DNA of 26,836 nt from Cyanobacteria bacterium UBA791 (GTDB taxonomy: Bacteria > Cyanobacteriota > Vampirovibrionia > Gastranaerophilales > Gastranaerophilaceae), in the NCBI GenBank assembly GCA_002297005.1, contig DBIX01000018.1:1-26836 (forward strand). The letters are read 5' to 3'. Position numbers and translations under genes: made by a program. Shown here piece after piece: positions 1-7,391 of the stretch (position 1 is the first letter of the stretch; the number at the start of each line of letters is the position of its first letter). The notes under the pieces were generated by a model, which saw only the letters and a list, made by a program, of their open reading frames with translations, had not been told where the DNA came from and did no database searches.

Positions 1-48
1 AAACAAATTTTATATACTCTCTCTCTTAAAATCTCAAAAATTTATTCA

Positions 49-79
49 CCCTTTGATTAAGTTCAAAGGGTTTATTTTT
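49..79 (+). terminator. Rho-independent-type terminator
   Basis: CCCTTTGA (49-56) pairs with TCAAAGGG (63-70) around a 6-nt loop, and TTTATTTTT (71-79) follows. It would serve a plus-strand gene lying to the left of the window. The gene itself is not visible. Confidence 0.6.
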
Positions 80-99
80 GTTGGGCAAGTATGCCCAAC
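80..99. repeat. 8-bp-arm hairpin (GTTGGGCA/TGCCCAAC)
   Basis: GTTGGGCA (80-87) and TGCCCAAC (92-99) form a perfect inverted repeat with a 4-nt loop. It runs into the CAACCTACATTG start of the 106-bp repeat. The right-hand repeat copy ends at the window edge with the matching GTAGGTTG, so the hairpin probably continues beyond the window there. Confidence 0.6.
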
Positions 100-201
100 C
101 TACATTGATTAAAATCTCAAAAATTTAAAAACACCTCTCAAAGAAATTTGAGGGGTTTTCTTTTTACCCTCACCCTAACCCTCTCCCACAAGTGGGAGAG
201 G
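96..201 (+). repeat. 106-bp dispersed repeat, left copy
   Basis: This stretch aligns without gaps to the reverse complement of 26731-26836, with only about five mismatches by eye. It contains a bidirectional terminator-like stem (134-155) and a 10-bp-arm palindrome (180-189 and 192-201, CCTCTCCCAC/GTGGGAGAGG). It is richer in GC than the surrounding genes. Palindromes of this CCCTCTCCCAC type are common REP-like elements in Gram-negative genomes (general knowledge, no search made). Confidence 0.85.
134..165 (+). terminator. Bidirectional terminator inside the left repeat
   Basis: CCTCTCAAA (134-142) pairs with TTTGAGGGG (147-155) across a GAAA tetraloop, with one G-U pair. TTTTCTTTTT (156-165) follows on the plus strand. 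On the minus strand the same stem is followed by TGTTTTTAAATTTTT, so it can also end transcripts running left from ispE. Confidence 0.7.
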
Positions 202-249
202 AAACTTAATTTTTTGTGCTTCGCCCTTTGTTAAGAGAGAAGCTATCCG

Positions 250-303
250 TATGGACTGATGAGGGTTAGCATGACACACTATGTCATTTGCTAACAAGTC
301 ATA
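250..303 (-). other. Nested hairpin just beyond the ispE stop
   Basis: Two nested arm pairs are visible: GTTAGCA/TGCTAAC (265-271, 289-295) enclosing TGACA/TGTCA (272-276, 282-286). An outer, bulged pair TATGGACT/AGTCATA (250-257, 297-303) surrounds them. There is no T-tract on either strand, so it is not a classical terminator. It lies 3 nt beyond the ispE stop and would form the 3' untranslated end of the ksgA-ispE mRNA. Confidence 0.45.
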
Positions 304-305
304 TC

Positions 306-1145
306 TTACTCAATAATTTCGCAACCAGTTGGAATTGTTTTTAAGCCCTGAGCCATCCAGTAATCTTCAACAGGATTAATTGTATCCGCCAAAACAAAAT
401 ATGTAGAGCCTGAGCCTGACATAATAGATTTAGGGTTAGCTTTTTTAATCTTTTGCAACTCTTCAAAGTGGCCAAAAACTCCAACCTCTAAGTCATTTTG
501 GAGCAAGTCACATATATTCTCTCCATTTTTTAAAGCCTCAACCATTTTTTCTGTATTATTAAAATTAGGTTTATTTTCTAATTCTGCATATCTTTGATAG
601 CCCTCTTTTGCAGAAATTCCAACCGCTGGCTTTATCAAAGAAACAGAATATTCTCTAAAAGGCAAGCTTTCAACTTTTTCCCCACGACCAGTTGCAAGAG
701 TGCAACCACCCATCAAGCATACATTCAAATCAGAACCTAATTTTGCACAAAGCTCATGTAATTCTTCCATACTTAGTGCATTATTAAAATATTTATTCAA
801 AACTAAAAAAGTACCAGCAGCATTTGTGCTTCCACCAGCAAGTCCAGCTTCTGACGGAATATGTTTTTCTAGATAAACATGTATTTTCTTTGGTTTAACT
901 TTTGCTTTTTCAAAATATAATTTAATAGCTTTATAAACGATATTTTTCTCGTTATAAGGGATTTGGGGATTATTACCATTAAGTGTAATTTCCAAATTTT
1001 CACTATCTTCAATGTCAAACGTAAGATAATCATACAAATTAATCATTTGCATAATACTTTTAATATCATGAAATCCATCTGGTCTTTTGCCAACAATTTC
1101 AAGAGTTAAATTAATTTTTGCTGGAGTTTTTACTTTAATTTGCAT
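306..1145 (-). CDS. ispE: 4-diphosphocytidyl-2-C-methyl-D-erythritol kinase
   Basis: GHMP-family kinase that phosphorylates the 2-hydroxyl of CDP-methylerythritol with ATP in the non-mevalonate (MEP) isoprenoid pathway; cytosolic. The N-terminal PAKINL motif supplies Lys10. The glycine-rich ATP loop is at 97-110 (PSEAGLAGGSTNAA), and LGSDLN at 137-142 carries Asp139 in the position of the family's catalytic Asp. A C-terminal MSGSGSTYF motif is also present. At 279 residues it has the usual family length. The ATG at 1145 lies inside the end of ksgA, a 16-bp overlap, so it is probably translated by coupling to ksgA. Transcription should start at the ksgA promoter. No close alternative identification. 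Confidence 0.95.
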   Translation of the reverse strand: MQIKVKTPAKINLTLEIVGKRPDGFHDIKSIMQMINLYDYLTFDIEDSENLEITLNGNNPQIPYNEKNIVYKAIKLYFEKAKVKPKKIHVYLEKHIPSEAGLAGGSTNAAGTFLVLNKYFNNALSMEELHELCAKLGSDLNVCLMGGCTLATGRGEKVESLPFREYSVSLIKPAVGISAKEGYQRYAELENKPNFNNTEKMVEALKNGENICDLLQNDLEVGVFGHFEELQKIKKANPKSIMSGSGSTYFVLADTINPVEDYWMAQGLKTIPTGCEIIE

Positions 1146-1972
1146 AATTCCTCTGATAATCTACCAAAATCTTCTATAGAAATACTTTCTGAACGAGTGT
1201 TTTCAGAAATGCCAACTTTTTCAAGTGCAGTTAAAATTTTATCCTTGTCAAAACCTTTATTCATAAGGGCATTTTTAATATTTTTTCTTCTTGCAGAAAA
1301 TCCGCCACGAATAGTTTTTCTAAAATAAGAATAATCAGAAAGGTCTAACAAAGGTTTTTCTCTAACTACCAACTTCACAAGAGCAGAATTAACTTTTGGT
1401 GCAGGATAAAAGGATTTTGATTTAACCTGTTTAAGTATTCTGCAATTTGACCAAAATTGAGAAAGCACAGTCAATAAGCCGTAAGCTTTGTTTGGTGATT
1501 TTTCATTAGCAGACATTCTTATTGCAACTTCTTCTTGCACCATCAAAATAATCTCTGAAATTGATCGTCTATTTTTATTATCCAAATCATCAATTTCCCC
1601 AAGCAAATGAGCCAAAATAGGGCTTGTAATGTAATATGGAATATTAGCTACTACTTTAACTTTTTTGCCGTTTGCAAGTTCTGAAATATCTGTTTTCAGA
1701 ATATCATTATGCACAATTTCCAAATTATCTGCATCAAGTTTTTTTAACTGTTCAATAGCTTGTTCATCAAGTTCAATAGCAATAACCTTGCCTGCGTGTT
1801 TTACCAGTTGTTCTGTTACAAAACCAATTCCAGGACCAATTTCAATAACTATATCATTTTTTGTCAAATTTGCTTGTTCTACAATAAAATTTATTACATC
1901 ACCGTCGATAAGGAAATTTTGACCTAGTCTTTTTTTTGTTCTAAAACGTTTTGCTCTATTAAAATAATCCAT
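1130..1972 (-). CDS. ksgA: 16S rRNA (adenine1518/1519-N6)-dimethyltransferase KsgA/RsmA
   Basis: SAM-dependent enzyme that dimethylates two adjacent adenines in the 3'-terminal helix of 16S rRNA during small-subunit maturation. Visible motifs are the N-terminal KKRLGQNFL (13-21), SAM motif I EIGPGIG (44-50), the acidic IELDE (66-70), and the catalytic NIPYY (110-114) followed by ITSPIL. The MVQEEVAIRM segment is also typical. At 280 residues it has normal length. The ATG at 1972 is preceded by AGAAGGG at a good distance. It is the first gene of a two-gene unit with ispE, a frequent pairing in bacteria, and is transcribed divergently from gshA. Confidence 0.96.
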   Translation of the reverse strand: MDYFNRAKRFRTKKRLGQNFLIDGDVINFIVEQANLTKNDIVIEIGPGIGFVTEQLVKHAGKVIAIELDEQAIEQLKKLDADNLEIVHNDILKTDISELANGKKVKVVANIPYYITSPILAHLLGEIDDLDNKNRRSISEIILMVQEEVAIRMSANEKSPNKAYGLLTVLSQFWSNCRILKQVKSKSFYPAPKVNSALVKLVVREKPLLDLSDYSYFRKTIRGGFSARRKNIKNALMNKGFDKDKILTALEKVGISENTRSESISIEDFGRLSEELCKLK

Positions 1973-1999
1973 TAATTATACCCTTCTTACTAATCTATA

Positions 2000-2028
2000 A
2001 TAATACAAACAGGTAAATGTTTTTTCAA
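2000..2028 (-). promoter_or_regulatory. Sigma-70-type promoter for ksgA-ispE
   Basis: On the minus strand TTGAAA (2028-2023) and TATTAT (2005-2000) are separated by exactly 17 bp. The predicted start near 1993 gives a leader of about 21 nt carrying the AGAAGGG ribosome-binding site. It shares the 108-bp divergent intergenic region with the gshA promoter. Confidence 0.7.
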
Positions 2029-2051
2029 GTTGTCCTTGATATGTTAATTGA

Positions 2052-2074
2052 TGTTATAATAATTAGTAGGGAGA
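2052..2074 (+). promoter_or_regulatory. Extended -10 promoter and RBS for gshA
   Basis: TGTTATAAT at 2052-2060 is an extended -10 (TG-n-TATAAT). The best -35 is poor (TTGTCC at 2030-2035, 19-bp spacer), as extended -10 promoters tolerate. AGTAGGGAGA follows and acts as the RBS for the GTG at 2081. The leader would be only about 14 nt. Confidence 0.5.
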
Positions 2075-2080
2075 ATTATC

Positions 2081-3409
2081 GTGAGTTCCGTAGAATTACA
2101 AGAAAAATTAGAGCTTTCAGACATATTAAAAGAATTTTACAAAGGTTGTAAACCTAAAGAAGATTTTAAACTAGGATTAGAATACGAAAGACTTCCATTA
2201 AAAGATGACTCTTTTGAAACAGTTGATTACTATGAAAACAATGGTATTTGCAACTTTTTACGCAAATTTGCAGAAGAAAATGCGTGGGATTATATTGTTG
2301 ACGAATACAGCCTAATCGGATTAAAAAAGGGTCACGACACAATTACACTTGAGCCAGGCTGCCAAATGGAAATGAGCATAAAACCTGAAAAATACATTAA
2401 AGATATAAAAACAAAAGTTTCAGTATTAAATAATTTAATGTCAGAAAAACTTGATGAATATGGTTTTTCTCTATGCGAATATGGAGTTTCTCCAGTAACG
2501 ACTTATAAAAACATAAATCTATTACCAAAACGTAGATACGGAATTATGGCAAGCTATCTATGGGGAATACTTTCTGACGTTATGATGAGAGAAACAGCTG
2601 GAATACAAGTTTGCATAGATTATTCATCAGAAGAAGACGCTATGAGAAAATTCAGAATTGCAAATATGATATCACCATTCATAACTGCAATTTTCGCAAA
2701 TTCGCCAATTAGAGGTGGTGTCGATTCAGGATACAAATCCTTTAGAGCTTTAGCATGGCTAAATACGGATTCTGATAGATGTGGATTTGCGACAAAATTC
2801 AGCAAGGATTATGGATTTGAAGATTATATTAAATCTGTAATGAATGTACCAATGATTTTTATAAGCCGAAACAAGGATAATATAAAGGTTAATGGGAGAT
2901 TAAAATTCAAAAACTTTATGACAAATGGTTATGAGGATTACAATGCCACTCTTGACGACTTCAAGCTTCATGCAAATTTATATTTCCCAGAAGTTAGACT
3001 TCGTGAATTTATTGAAATCAGAAATCACGACTGCGTAAACAAAAACATGCTATATTCTCTTTTAGCTTTTTACAAAGGTATTTTCTACTCAGAAGAAGCC
3101 CTAACTGCTGTTGAAAACATTTTAGATAAATATACTTATCAAGAGATTTCGGAATTGCGTTACAATATTCCAAAACTAGCACTCCAAGCTGAAATAAAAG
3201 GTAAATCTGTAAAAGAAATTGCAAGGGAATTCATGAGAATTGCATATATTTCTCTTGATAATGCTCAAAACAACGAAGAAATATATTTAGAACCTATCTT
3301 AGAGTTTATTGAAGATGGGGTTTCACCAGCCGATGTTATTTTGTTAAATTGGTACGGACTTTGGAACAAAGACATTAATAAACTCATGAAATATATAAAA
3401 TCTGCTTAA
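2081..3409 (+). CDS. gshA: Glutamate-cysteine ligase, GCS2 family
   Basis: First enzyme of glutathione synthesis, joining Glu and Cys with ATP; cytosolic. The family is recognised from LGLEYERLPL (31-40), carrying the conserved glutamates of the substrate/metal site, from ITLEPGCQMEMS (88-99), which matches the family's SLEPGGQxELS, and from LLPKRRYGIM. This is the type found in cyanobacteria, plants and alphaproteobacteria rather than the E. coli type. The start is a GTG; GGGAG at 2069-2073 decides it. At 442 residues it fits the family. No glutathione synthetase (gshB) lies in the window, so whether glutathione or only gamma-glutamylcysteine is made cannot be judged here. It heads the plus-strand cluster that continues into the Mla genes, only 24 bp before the first ATG of mlaE. 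Confidence 0.85.
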   Translation: MSSVELQEKLELSDILKEFYKGCKPKEDFKLGLEYERLPLKDDSFETVDYYENNGICNFLRKFAEENAWDYIVDEYSLIGLKKGHDTITLEPGCQMEMSIKPEKYIKDIKTKVSVLNNLMSEKLDEYGFSLCEYGVSPVTTYKNINLLPKRRYGIMASYLWGILSDVMMRETAGIQVCIDYSSEEDAMRKFRIANMISPFITAIFANSPIRGGVDSGYKSFRALAWLNTDSDRCGFATKFSKDYGFEDYIKSVMNVPMIFISRNKDNIKVNGRLKFKNFMTNGYEDYNATLDDFKLHANLYFPEVRLREFIEIRNHDCVNKNMLYSLLAFYKGIFYSEEALTAVENILDKYTYQEISELRYNIPKLALQAEIKGKSVKEIAREFMRIAYISLDNAQNNEEIYLEPILEFIEDGVSPADVILLNWYGLWNKDINKLMKYIKSA

Positions 3410-3413
3410 TCAT

Positions 3414-3442
3414 TTGCCAATAAAATTTCAAATATGTATAAT
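3414..3442 (+). promoter_or_regulatory. Strong internal promoter for the mla operon
   Basis: TTGCCA (3414-3419) and TATAAT (3437-3442) are separated by 17 bp, an almost perfect sigma-70 match. The next ATG (3449) is 6 nt after the -10, exactly where transcription should begin. The mRNA would thus start at or within a base or two of the start codon (leaderless). It also implies that the in-frame ATG at 3434, which sits just before the -10 box, is not used from this promoter. Confidence 0.65.
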
Positions 3443-3448
3443 AAAACA

Positions 3449-4258
3449 ATGGCACACTTGAGTATTTCATTCAAAACAACAGCAACATATCAGTTATTCA
3501 AACTGTTTAGAGGACAGGTTGAAGACTTTTTTACCAACCTTGGCGAAATCTCAAAAATGACTTTTGCCACAATTTATTACATGTTAAAAGGCAAAATAAA
3601 ATGGAAAGAAGTGATTTATCAATGTTATAGATTTGGTGTTACTTCTTTACCAATTACGCTTTCCATTGTCGGAATGACATCAATCATTGTAGCAACGCAA
3701 GTTGCAAATGAGATGGTTAAGCAAGGTGGAACAAACTTTGTCGGCATGACAATCACAATGCTTATTATTAGAGAAGCTGGAATTATTATGTCAGGATTTG
3801 CAATTATTTCTATGATTGGTTCTTCTCTAGCTTCAGAAGTTGCAACCATGAGAGTTTCTGAGCAAATTGACGCCATTAAAGTTTTAAAAGTTAATCCGAT
3901 AAGATATTTATTCGTGCCAAGAGTTCTTTCTGGAATGATGATGATGCCTGTAATTTGGGTTTTAGCTTCTTTGGTTGGCGTGTTAGCCGGCGGATTTGCG
4001 TCAAATTTATCATCTGGTTTGAGTTATAGAGCTTATTTTGACTCTGTTTGGTATGGTATTTATATTTATGATATTAAAGTTAATATTTTAAAAGCTATAA
4101 CTTACGGCTTTTTTATTTCTTTAATTAGTTGTACTTTTGGTTACAACGCAAAAGGTGGAGCAAAAGGTGTTGGTATTGCAACAACACGTGCTGTTGTATG
4201 GTCTTTTGTTGCCATTGTTATTTGGGATATGATTTATGCAGTATGCTTTTTCTTTTAA
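3449..4258 (+). CDS. mlaE: MlaE-family lipid ABC transporter permease
   Basis: Inner-membrane permease of an MCE/Mla-type phospholipid transporter. The protein is about 269 residues from ATG 3449; ATG 3434 would add five residues. Several hydrophobic membrane segments are visible, and the family's conserved block reads SSLASEVATMRVSEQIDA then IKVLKVNP, followed by the C-terminal YNAKGGAKGVGIATT. No Shine-Dalgarno precedes either ATG. ATG 3449 is favoured because a near-consensus promoter places the mRNA 5' end there. mlaF follows after 8 bp and mlaD after that, giving the core permease-ATPase-MCE set in one operon. MlaB- and MlaC-like genes are not in the window. Confidence 0.92.
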   Translation: MAHLSISFKTTATYQLFKLFRGQVEDFFTNLGEISKMTFATIYYMLKGKIKWKEVIYQCYRFGVTSLPITLSIVGMTSIIVATQVANEMVKQGGTNFVGMTITMLIIREAGIIMSGFAIISMIGSSLASEVATMRVSEQIDAIKVLKVNPIRYLFVPRVLSGMMMMPVIWVLASLVGVLAGGFASNLSSGLSYRAYFDSVWYGIYIYDIKVNILKAITYGFFISLISCTFGYNAKGGAKGVGIATTRAVVWSFVAIVIWDMIYAVCFFF

Positions 4259-4266
4259 GGTGAATT

Positions 4267-4986
4267 ATGATAGAAGTTAGAAATTTAGAGAAAAAATTTG
4301 ATGATAAAACAGTTTTGAATGATATTTCATTCGATGTAAAAGATGGAGAAACACTTGCAATAGTTGGGTTTAGTGGTTCAGGCAAAAGTACTATCCTTAA
4401 AATCATTTGTGGACTTTTAACTCAAGATAATGGAACGGTTAAAACCTCTGAGGGTGATATTGCAATGGTTTTCCAATATTCAGCATTGTTTGATTCAATG
4501 AATGTATTTGATAATATCGCTTTTGCGTTAACAGAAAGACCAGATTTAAGAAAAAAATACACTCATGACGAATTAAACACAATTGTTAAACAAAAGTTAA
4601 AATTAGTTGGTTTAGCTGGGATTGAAGATAAATATCCGTCTGAATTATCAGGTGGTATGCAAAAGCGTGTAAGTTTTGCACGTGCAATCGTTACAGAACC
4701 AAAAACAATTTTGTTTGACGAACCAACTGCTGGGTTAGACCCTATCTCATCAACCTTAATTGAAGACTACATTGTGAGATTAAAGGACGAAACAAAGGCT
4801 TCTTCTATTGTTGTAACTCACCAAATGTCTACAATTAAAAGGACTGCAGATAGAGTCTTAATGATTTATCAAGGTAGAAAAGTATTTGAGGGTACTCCTG
4901 AAGAAATGTTAACATCTGGTAATGATTACACAAGACAGTTTGTGACGGCATCTTTGGAAGGTCCAATGAAAATGTTGGCAGAATAA
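4267..4986 (+). CDS. mlaF: MlaF-type ABC transporter ATP-binding protein
   Basis: ATPase that drives phospholipid transfer with the MlaE permease, on the cytoplasmic face. All ABC motifs are intact: Walker A GFSGSGKST (34-42), Q-loop Gln70, signature LSGGMQKRV (127-135), Walker B ILFDEPTAGLDP (148-159) and switch His185 in VVTHQ. At 239 residues it is close to the usual MlaF length. AAGGTG overlaps the mlaE stop codon and acts as the RBS 5 nt before the ATG, so mlaE and mlaF are translated in tight succession. The motifs alone cannot distinguish phospholipid import from export. Confidence 0.93.
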   Translation: MIEVRNLEKKFDDKTVLNDISFDVKDGETLAIVGFSGSGKSTILKIICGLLTQDNGTVKTSEGDIAMVFQYSALFDSMNVFDNIAFALTERPDLRKKYTHDELNTIVKQKLKLVGLAGIEDKYPSELSGGMQKRVSFARAIVTEPKTILFDEPTAGLDPISSTLIEDYIVRLKDETKASSIVVTHQMSTIKRTADRVLMIYQGRKVFEGTPEEMLTSGNDYTRQFVTASLEGPMKMLAE

Positions 4987-5025
4987 GATTTTTTTGATAT
5001 TATAAAGTAAAGGAATTGGGGATAT

Positions 5026-6384
5026 ATGAACCTTTCATCATCGTTTAAAGTAGGAATATTAACACTTATAGCTTTAGTTGTGCTATTACTAACAATTTTT
5101 TGGGCACAAGGTAGAGCGTTTTCTAATGCGGATAGAATTGAAGTAACATTCAAGGACGTTAATGGTATGCGTCCAGGTAGTGGTGTTCAAATGATGGGCT
5201 TGAGAGTTGGTCAAGTTGAAGAAATTATTCCTGTCGTTGAAGACGGTAAGAGCTACGTTAAACTTAGATTTGTTATTACGGAAAAAGGAGTTTCAATTCC
5301 TAAAGCTTCAAGCATTTCTATTCAACAATCTGGTTTAATTGGTGAGCAATTCTTAGAAATCACCCCTCCAAAAACTAGAACAGTTTATGTTCCAATGATT
5401 CAACGTTCATTGTTATTTAAGGATGATAAAGTTCAAATTAAACTTGATGGAAAATATTATGATGTAGGTTATGTAAAAAATACTCAAGTTACGAGTACTG
5501 CAACATTACCTTTAAAATTTAGAGAAAATATTCACACGCAATATGCATACAAAATTGATTATATAGTTAATTTACCAGGATTGATATTACCTGAATTCTT
5601 AAAAGGTAATATCGTAAACGATGGAAAGGTTAAAAAGTTAAGAATTGCCCCATTGGACGATTCTCCGCTTCCATATCCTGAACAAAATTCACTATATACA
5701 ATAATTGAACCAATGAGAATATCCGATTTTATGGATTGGCAATATAAAGCTGCTGAATCTTTAACAGAAACAAACAAGAAGATTAATGACTTGTTATCGG
5801 ATGATGTAATTGCAGATTTAAAACAATCTGTTATCAATATTAATGAATTGACTGCACAAGCAACTACTACGGTTGCAAAAGCAGAAAAACTTCTTGATGC
5901 ATCTCAAAAAGATTTAGATCAAATGATGGCAATGATGAATTCTATTACAAAAGACTTTAACAAAATTACAAATGATGTTAATTCTGTTATTGGCGACCCT
6001 AAATTCAAGCCTGTTCTATATGATACAGCAACTTCAATTAACAGACTATCTAATAATTTGAGTAATGTATTAGAACAAACCGATTCAAAAGTTATCGCAG
6101 AAGACTTAACTGTAATTATGACAAACGTTAGTGATATAACAACTTACGTTAACAATATGACTAAAGATGATAAAGTTAAGAAAGAATTATCTACTGCAGT
6201 AACTAATATTAACAAGGCTATGAGCGATATTTCTTCAGCTCTTGAAGTTGTTAATAGTTTACCTCCTGATAAGAAAAAAGAAGTTTCTTGTATACTTTCT
6301 GATGTAGCTGTTTCAACTGCAAACTTGAGAAAATTCTCAGAAAAATTAAACAAAAGATTTTTACTATTTAGATTGATGTTTTAA
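5026..6384 (+). CDS. mlaD: Long MCE (MlaD-like) lipid-transport protein
   Basis: Membrane-anchored periplasmic subunit of the same transporter. An N-terminal membrane helix (about 9-27) is followed by one MCE domain (about 36-115) with the typical VNGMRPGSGVQMMGLRVG and SGLIGEQFLEI elements. A roughly 110-residue segment of unclear fold comes next, then a long helical, Asn/Thr/Asp-rich C-terminus (about 240-440) that looks coiled-coil. At 452 residues it is far longer than proteobacterial MlaD (about 180) and resembles the long single-MCE proteins of cyanobacteria and plastids (TGD2 type). Such helices form tubes or needles that span the periplasm in other MCE proteins; that role is inferred here. 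The RBS is GGGG before the ATG. The 39-bp gap from mlaF contains TATTATAAAG, a possible weak promoter. Confidence 0.88.
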   Translation: MNLSSSFKVGILTLIALVVLLLTIFWAQGRAFSNADRIEVTFKDVNGMRPGSGVQMMGLRVGQVEEIIPVVEDGKSYVKLRFVITEKGVSIPKASSISIQQSGLIGEQFLEITPPKTRTVYVPMIQRSLLFKDDKVQIKLDGKYYDVGYVKNTQVTSTATLPLKFRENIHTQYAYKIDYIVNLPGLILPEFLKGNIVNDGKVKKLRIAPLDDSPLPYPEQNSLYTIIEPMRISDFMDWQYKAAESLTETNKKINDLLSDDVIADLKQSVININELTAQATTTVAKAEKLLDASQKDLDQMMAMMNSITKDFNKITNDVNSVIGDPKFKPVLYDTATSINRLSNNLSNVLEQTDSKVIAEDLTVIMTNVSDITTYVNNMTKDDKVKKELSTAVTNINKAMSDISSALEVVNSLPPDKKKEVSCILSDVAVSTANLRKFSEKLNKRFLLFRLMF

Positions 6385-6386
6385 TT

Positions 6387-7391
6387 ATGAATATTAAAAG
6401 TGAAATTACAAATTTACATTATAGCGGTAAAAAGAATGCTTTATACCACATTTTGGCAATACCAACTTTTTTTTATTCACTAATTACAAATGCAAGAAAT
6501 TTTTTGTACGATAAAAATATTTTAAAATCTGAAAAAGTTAACGCAAATGTCGTTGCCGTTGGAAATTTAACTACCGGTGGTGTTGGTAAAACTCCGGTTG
6601 TTGCTGAAATTGCAAAGTATTACTTAAATCTAGGCGAAAAAACTGCAGTCATATCAAGAGGATATGGCGGAAAACTTTCTTCTAAAAATGTTAATGTTAT
6701 TTCTGATGGTGAAAACATTTTTTACGAGGCAAAAATGGCTGGTGACGAACCTTATTGGTACGCTCAAAATATTAAAGGTCTAATTGTTATTACTTGCTCA
6801 TCACGTGTAAAAGCTTCAAAATATGCAATAGAAAAATTTGGAGTACAAAACATCATTCTTGATGATGCTTTTCAGCATAGAAAAATTCAAAGAGATAAAA
6901 ATATTTTATTAATTGATAGTGAAAAACGCTTTGGTAATGCAAAACAACTTCCACAAGGACCACTTAGAGAAAGCGTAGAGAACTTAAAAAGAGCTGACAA
7001 AATTGTTATTATGTCAAAAGGTTCTAACAACTACGAGAATGTAATTGAATTTGCAAAAGAATTGAACGCAACAATTTGCGATGCTGGTCCAGCTGAAGTT
7101 TATAATATTAAAACAGGCGTTCATTTAGCAAATGGAGTTACTGCAACAGCAGTATGTGCAATTGGTCAACCTGAACAATTCTTTAATTTTTTAACACCTA
7201 GATTTAATATCGTTGAAAAGATTGTATTTGATGATCACCATTCATATTCAAAAAAAGAACTCGAAAATATCAAAATGCCAATAATTACGACAGAAAAAGA
7301 TGCGGTAAAGATTAAAGATTTTGATTTGGATAATGTGTATGCATTAAAATTAAGACTTAGTCTAAATTGTAGAGAACTTTTAAATGATTGA
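6387..7391 (+). CDS. lpxK: Tetraacyldisaccharide 4'-kinase
   Basis: Phosphorylates the 4' position of the lipid A disaccharide precursor; inner membrane, cytoplasmic side. The N-terminal hydrophobic helix (about 20-38) is the usual membrane anchor. The P-loop lies in GNLTTGGVGKTP (59-70), followed by ISRGYGG (89-95), AGDEP (118-122) and DDAFQHR (159-165). In most family members this last motif is DDGFQH; the Gly-to-Ala change is unusual, but the acidic and His positions are intact. At 334 residues it is full length. It starts 2 bp after the mlaD stop with no Shine-Dalgarno and overlaps nth by 8 bp. Its presence implies that the organism makes lipid A, which fits the Mla neighbours. Confidence 0.93.
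   Translation: MNIKSEITNLHYSGKKNALYHILAIPTFFYSLITNARNFLYDKNILKSEKVNANVVAVGNLTTGGVGKTPVVAEIAKYYLNLGEKTAVISRGYGGKLSSKNVNVISDGENIFYEAKMAGDEPYWYAQNIKGLIVITCSSRVKASKYAIEKFGVQNIILDDAFQHRKIQRDKNILLIDSEKRFGNAKQLPQGPLRESVENLKRADKIVIMSKGSNNYENVIEFAKELNATICDAGPAEVYNIKTGVHLANGVTATAVCAIGQPEQFFNFLTPRFNIVEKIVFDDHHSYSKKELENIKMPIITTEKDAVKIKDFDLDNVYALKLRLSLNCRELLND

Larger units (their letters stand above)
26..127 (+). repeat. Duplicated 19-bp direct repeat leading two terminator modules
   Basis: An identical 19-bp AT-rich sequence occurs at 26-44 and 109-127. Each copy is followed by CACC or AACACC and then a C/G-rich stem ending in GGGTTT or GGGGTTTT. The region therefore looks like two diverged copies of one terminator-bearing module, separated by a short hairpin at 80-99. 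A third copy, inverted, lies at the right end of the window. Confidence 0.7.

Noticed and set aside
250..303. Hammerhead ribozyme (CTGATGA at 256-262 next to a stem)
   Set aside because: The obligatory GAAA after stem II and the cleavage-site context are absent. The CTGATGA is a chance match beside a real hairpin.
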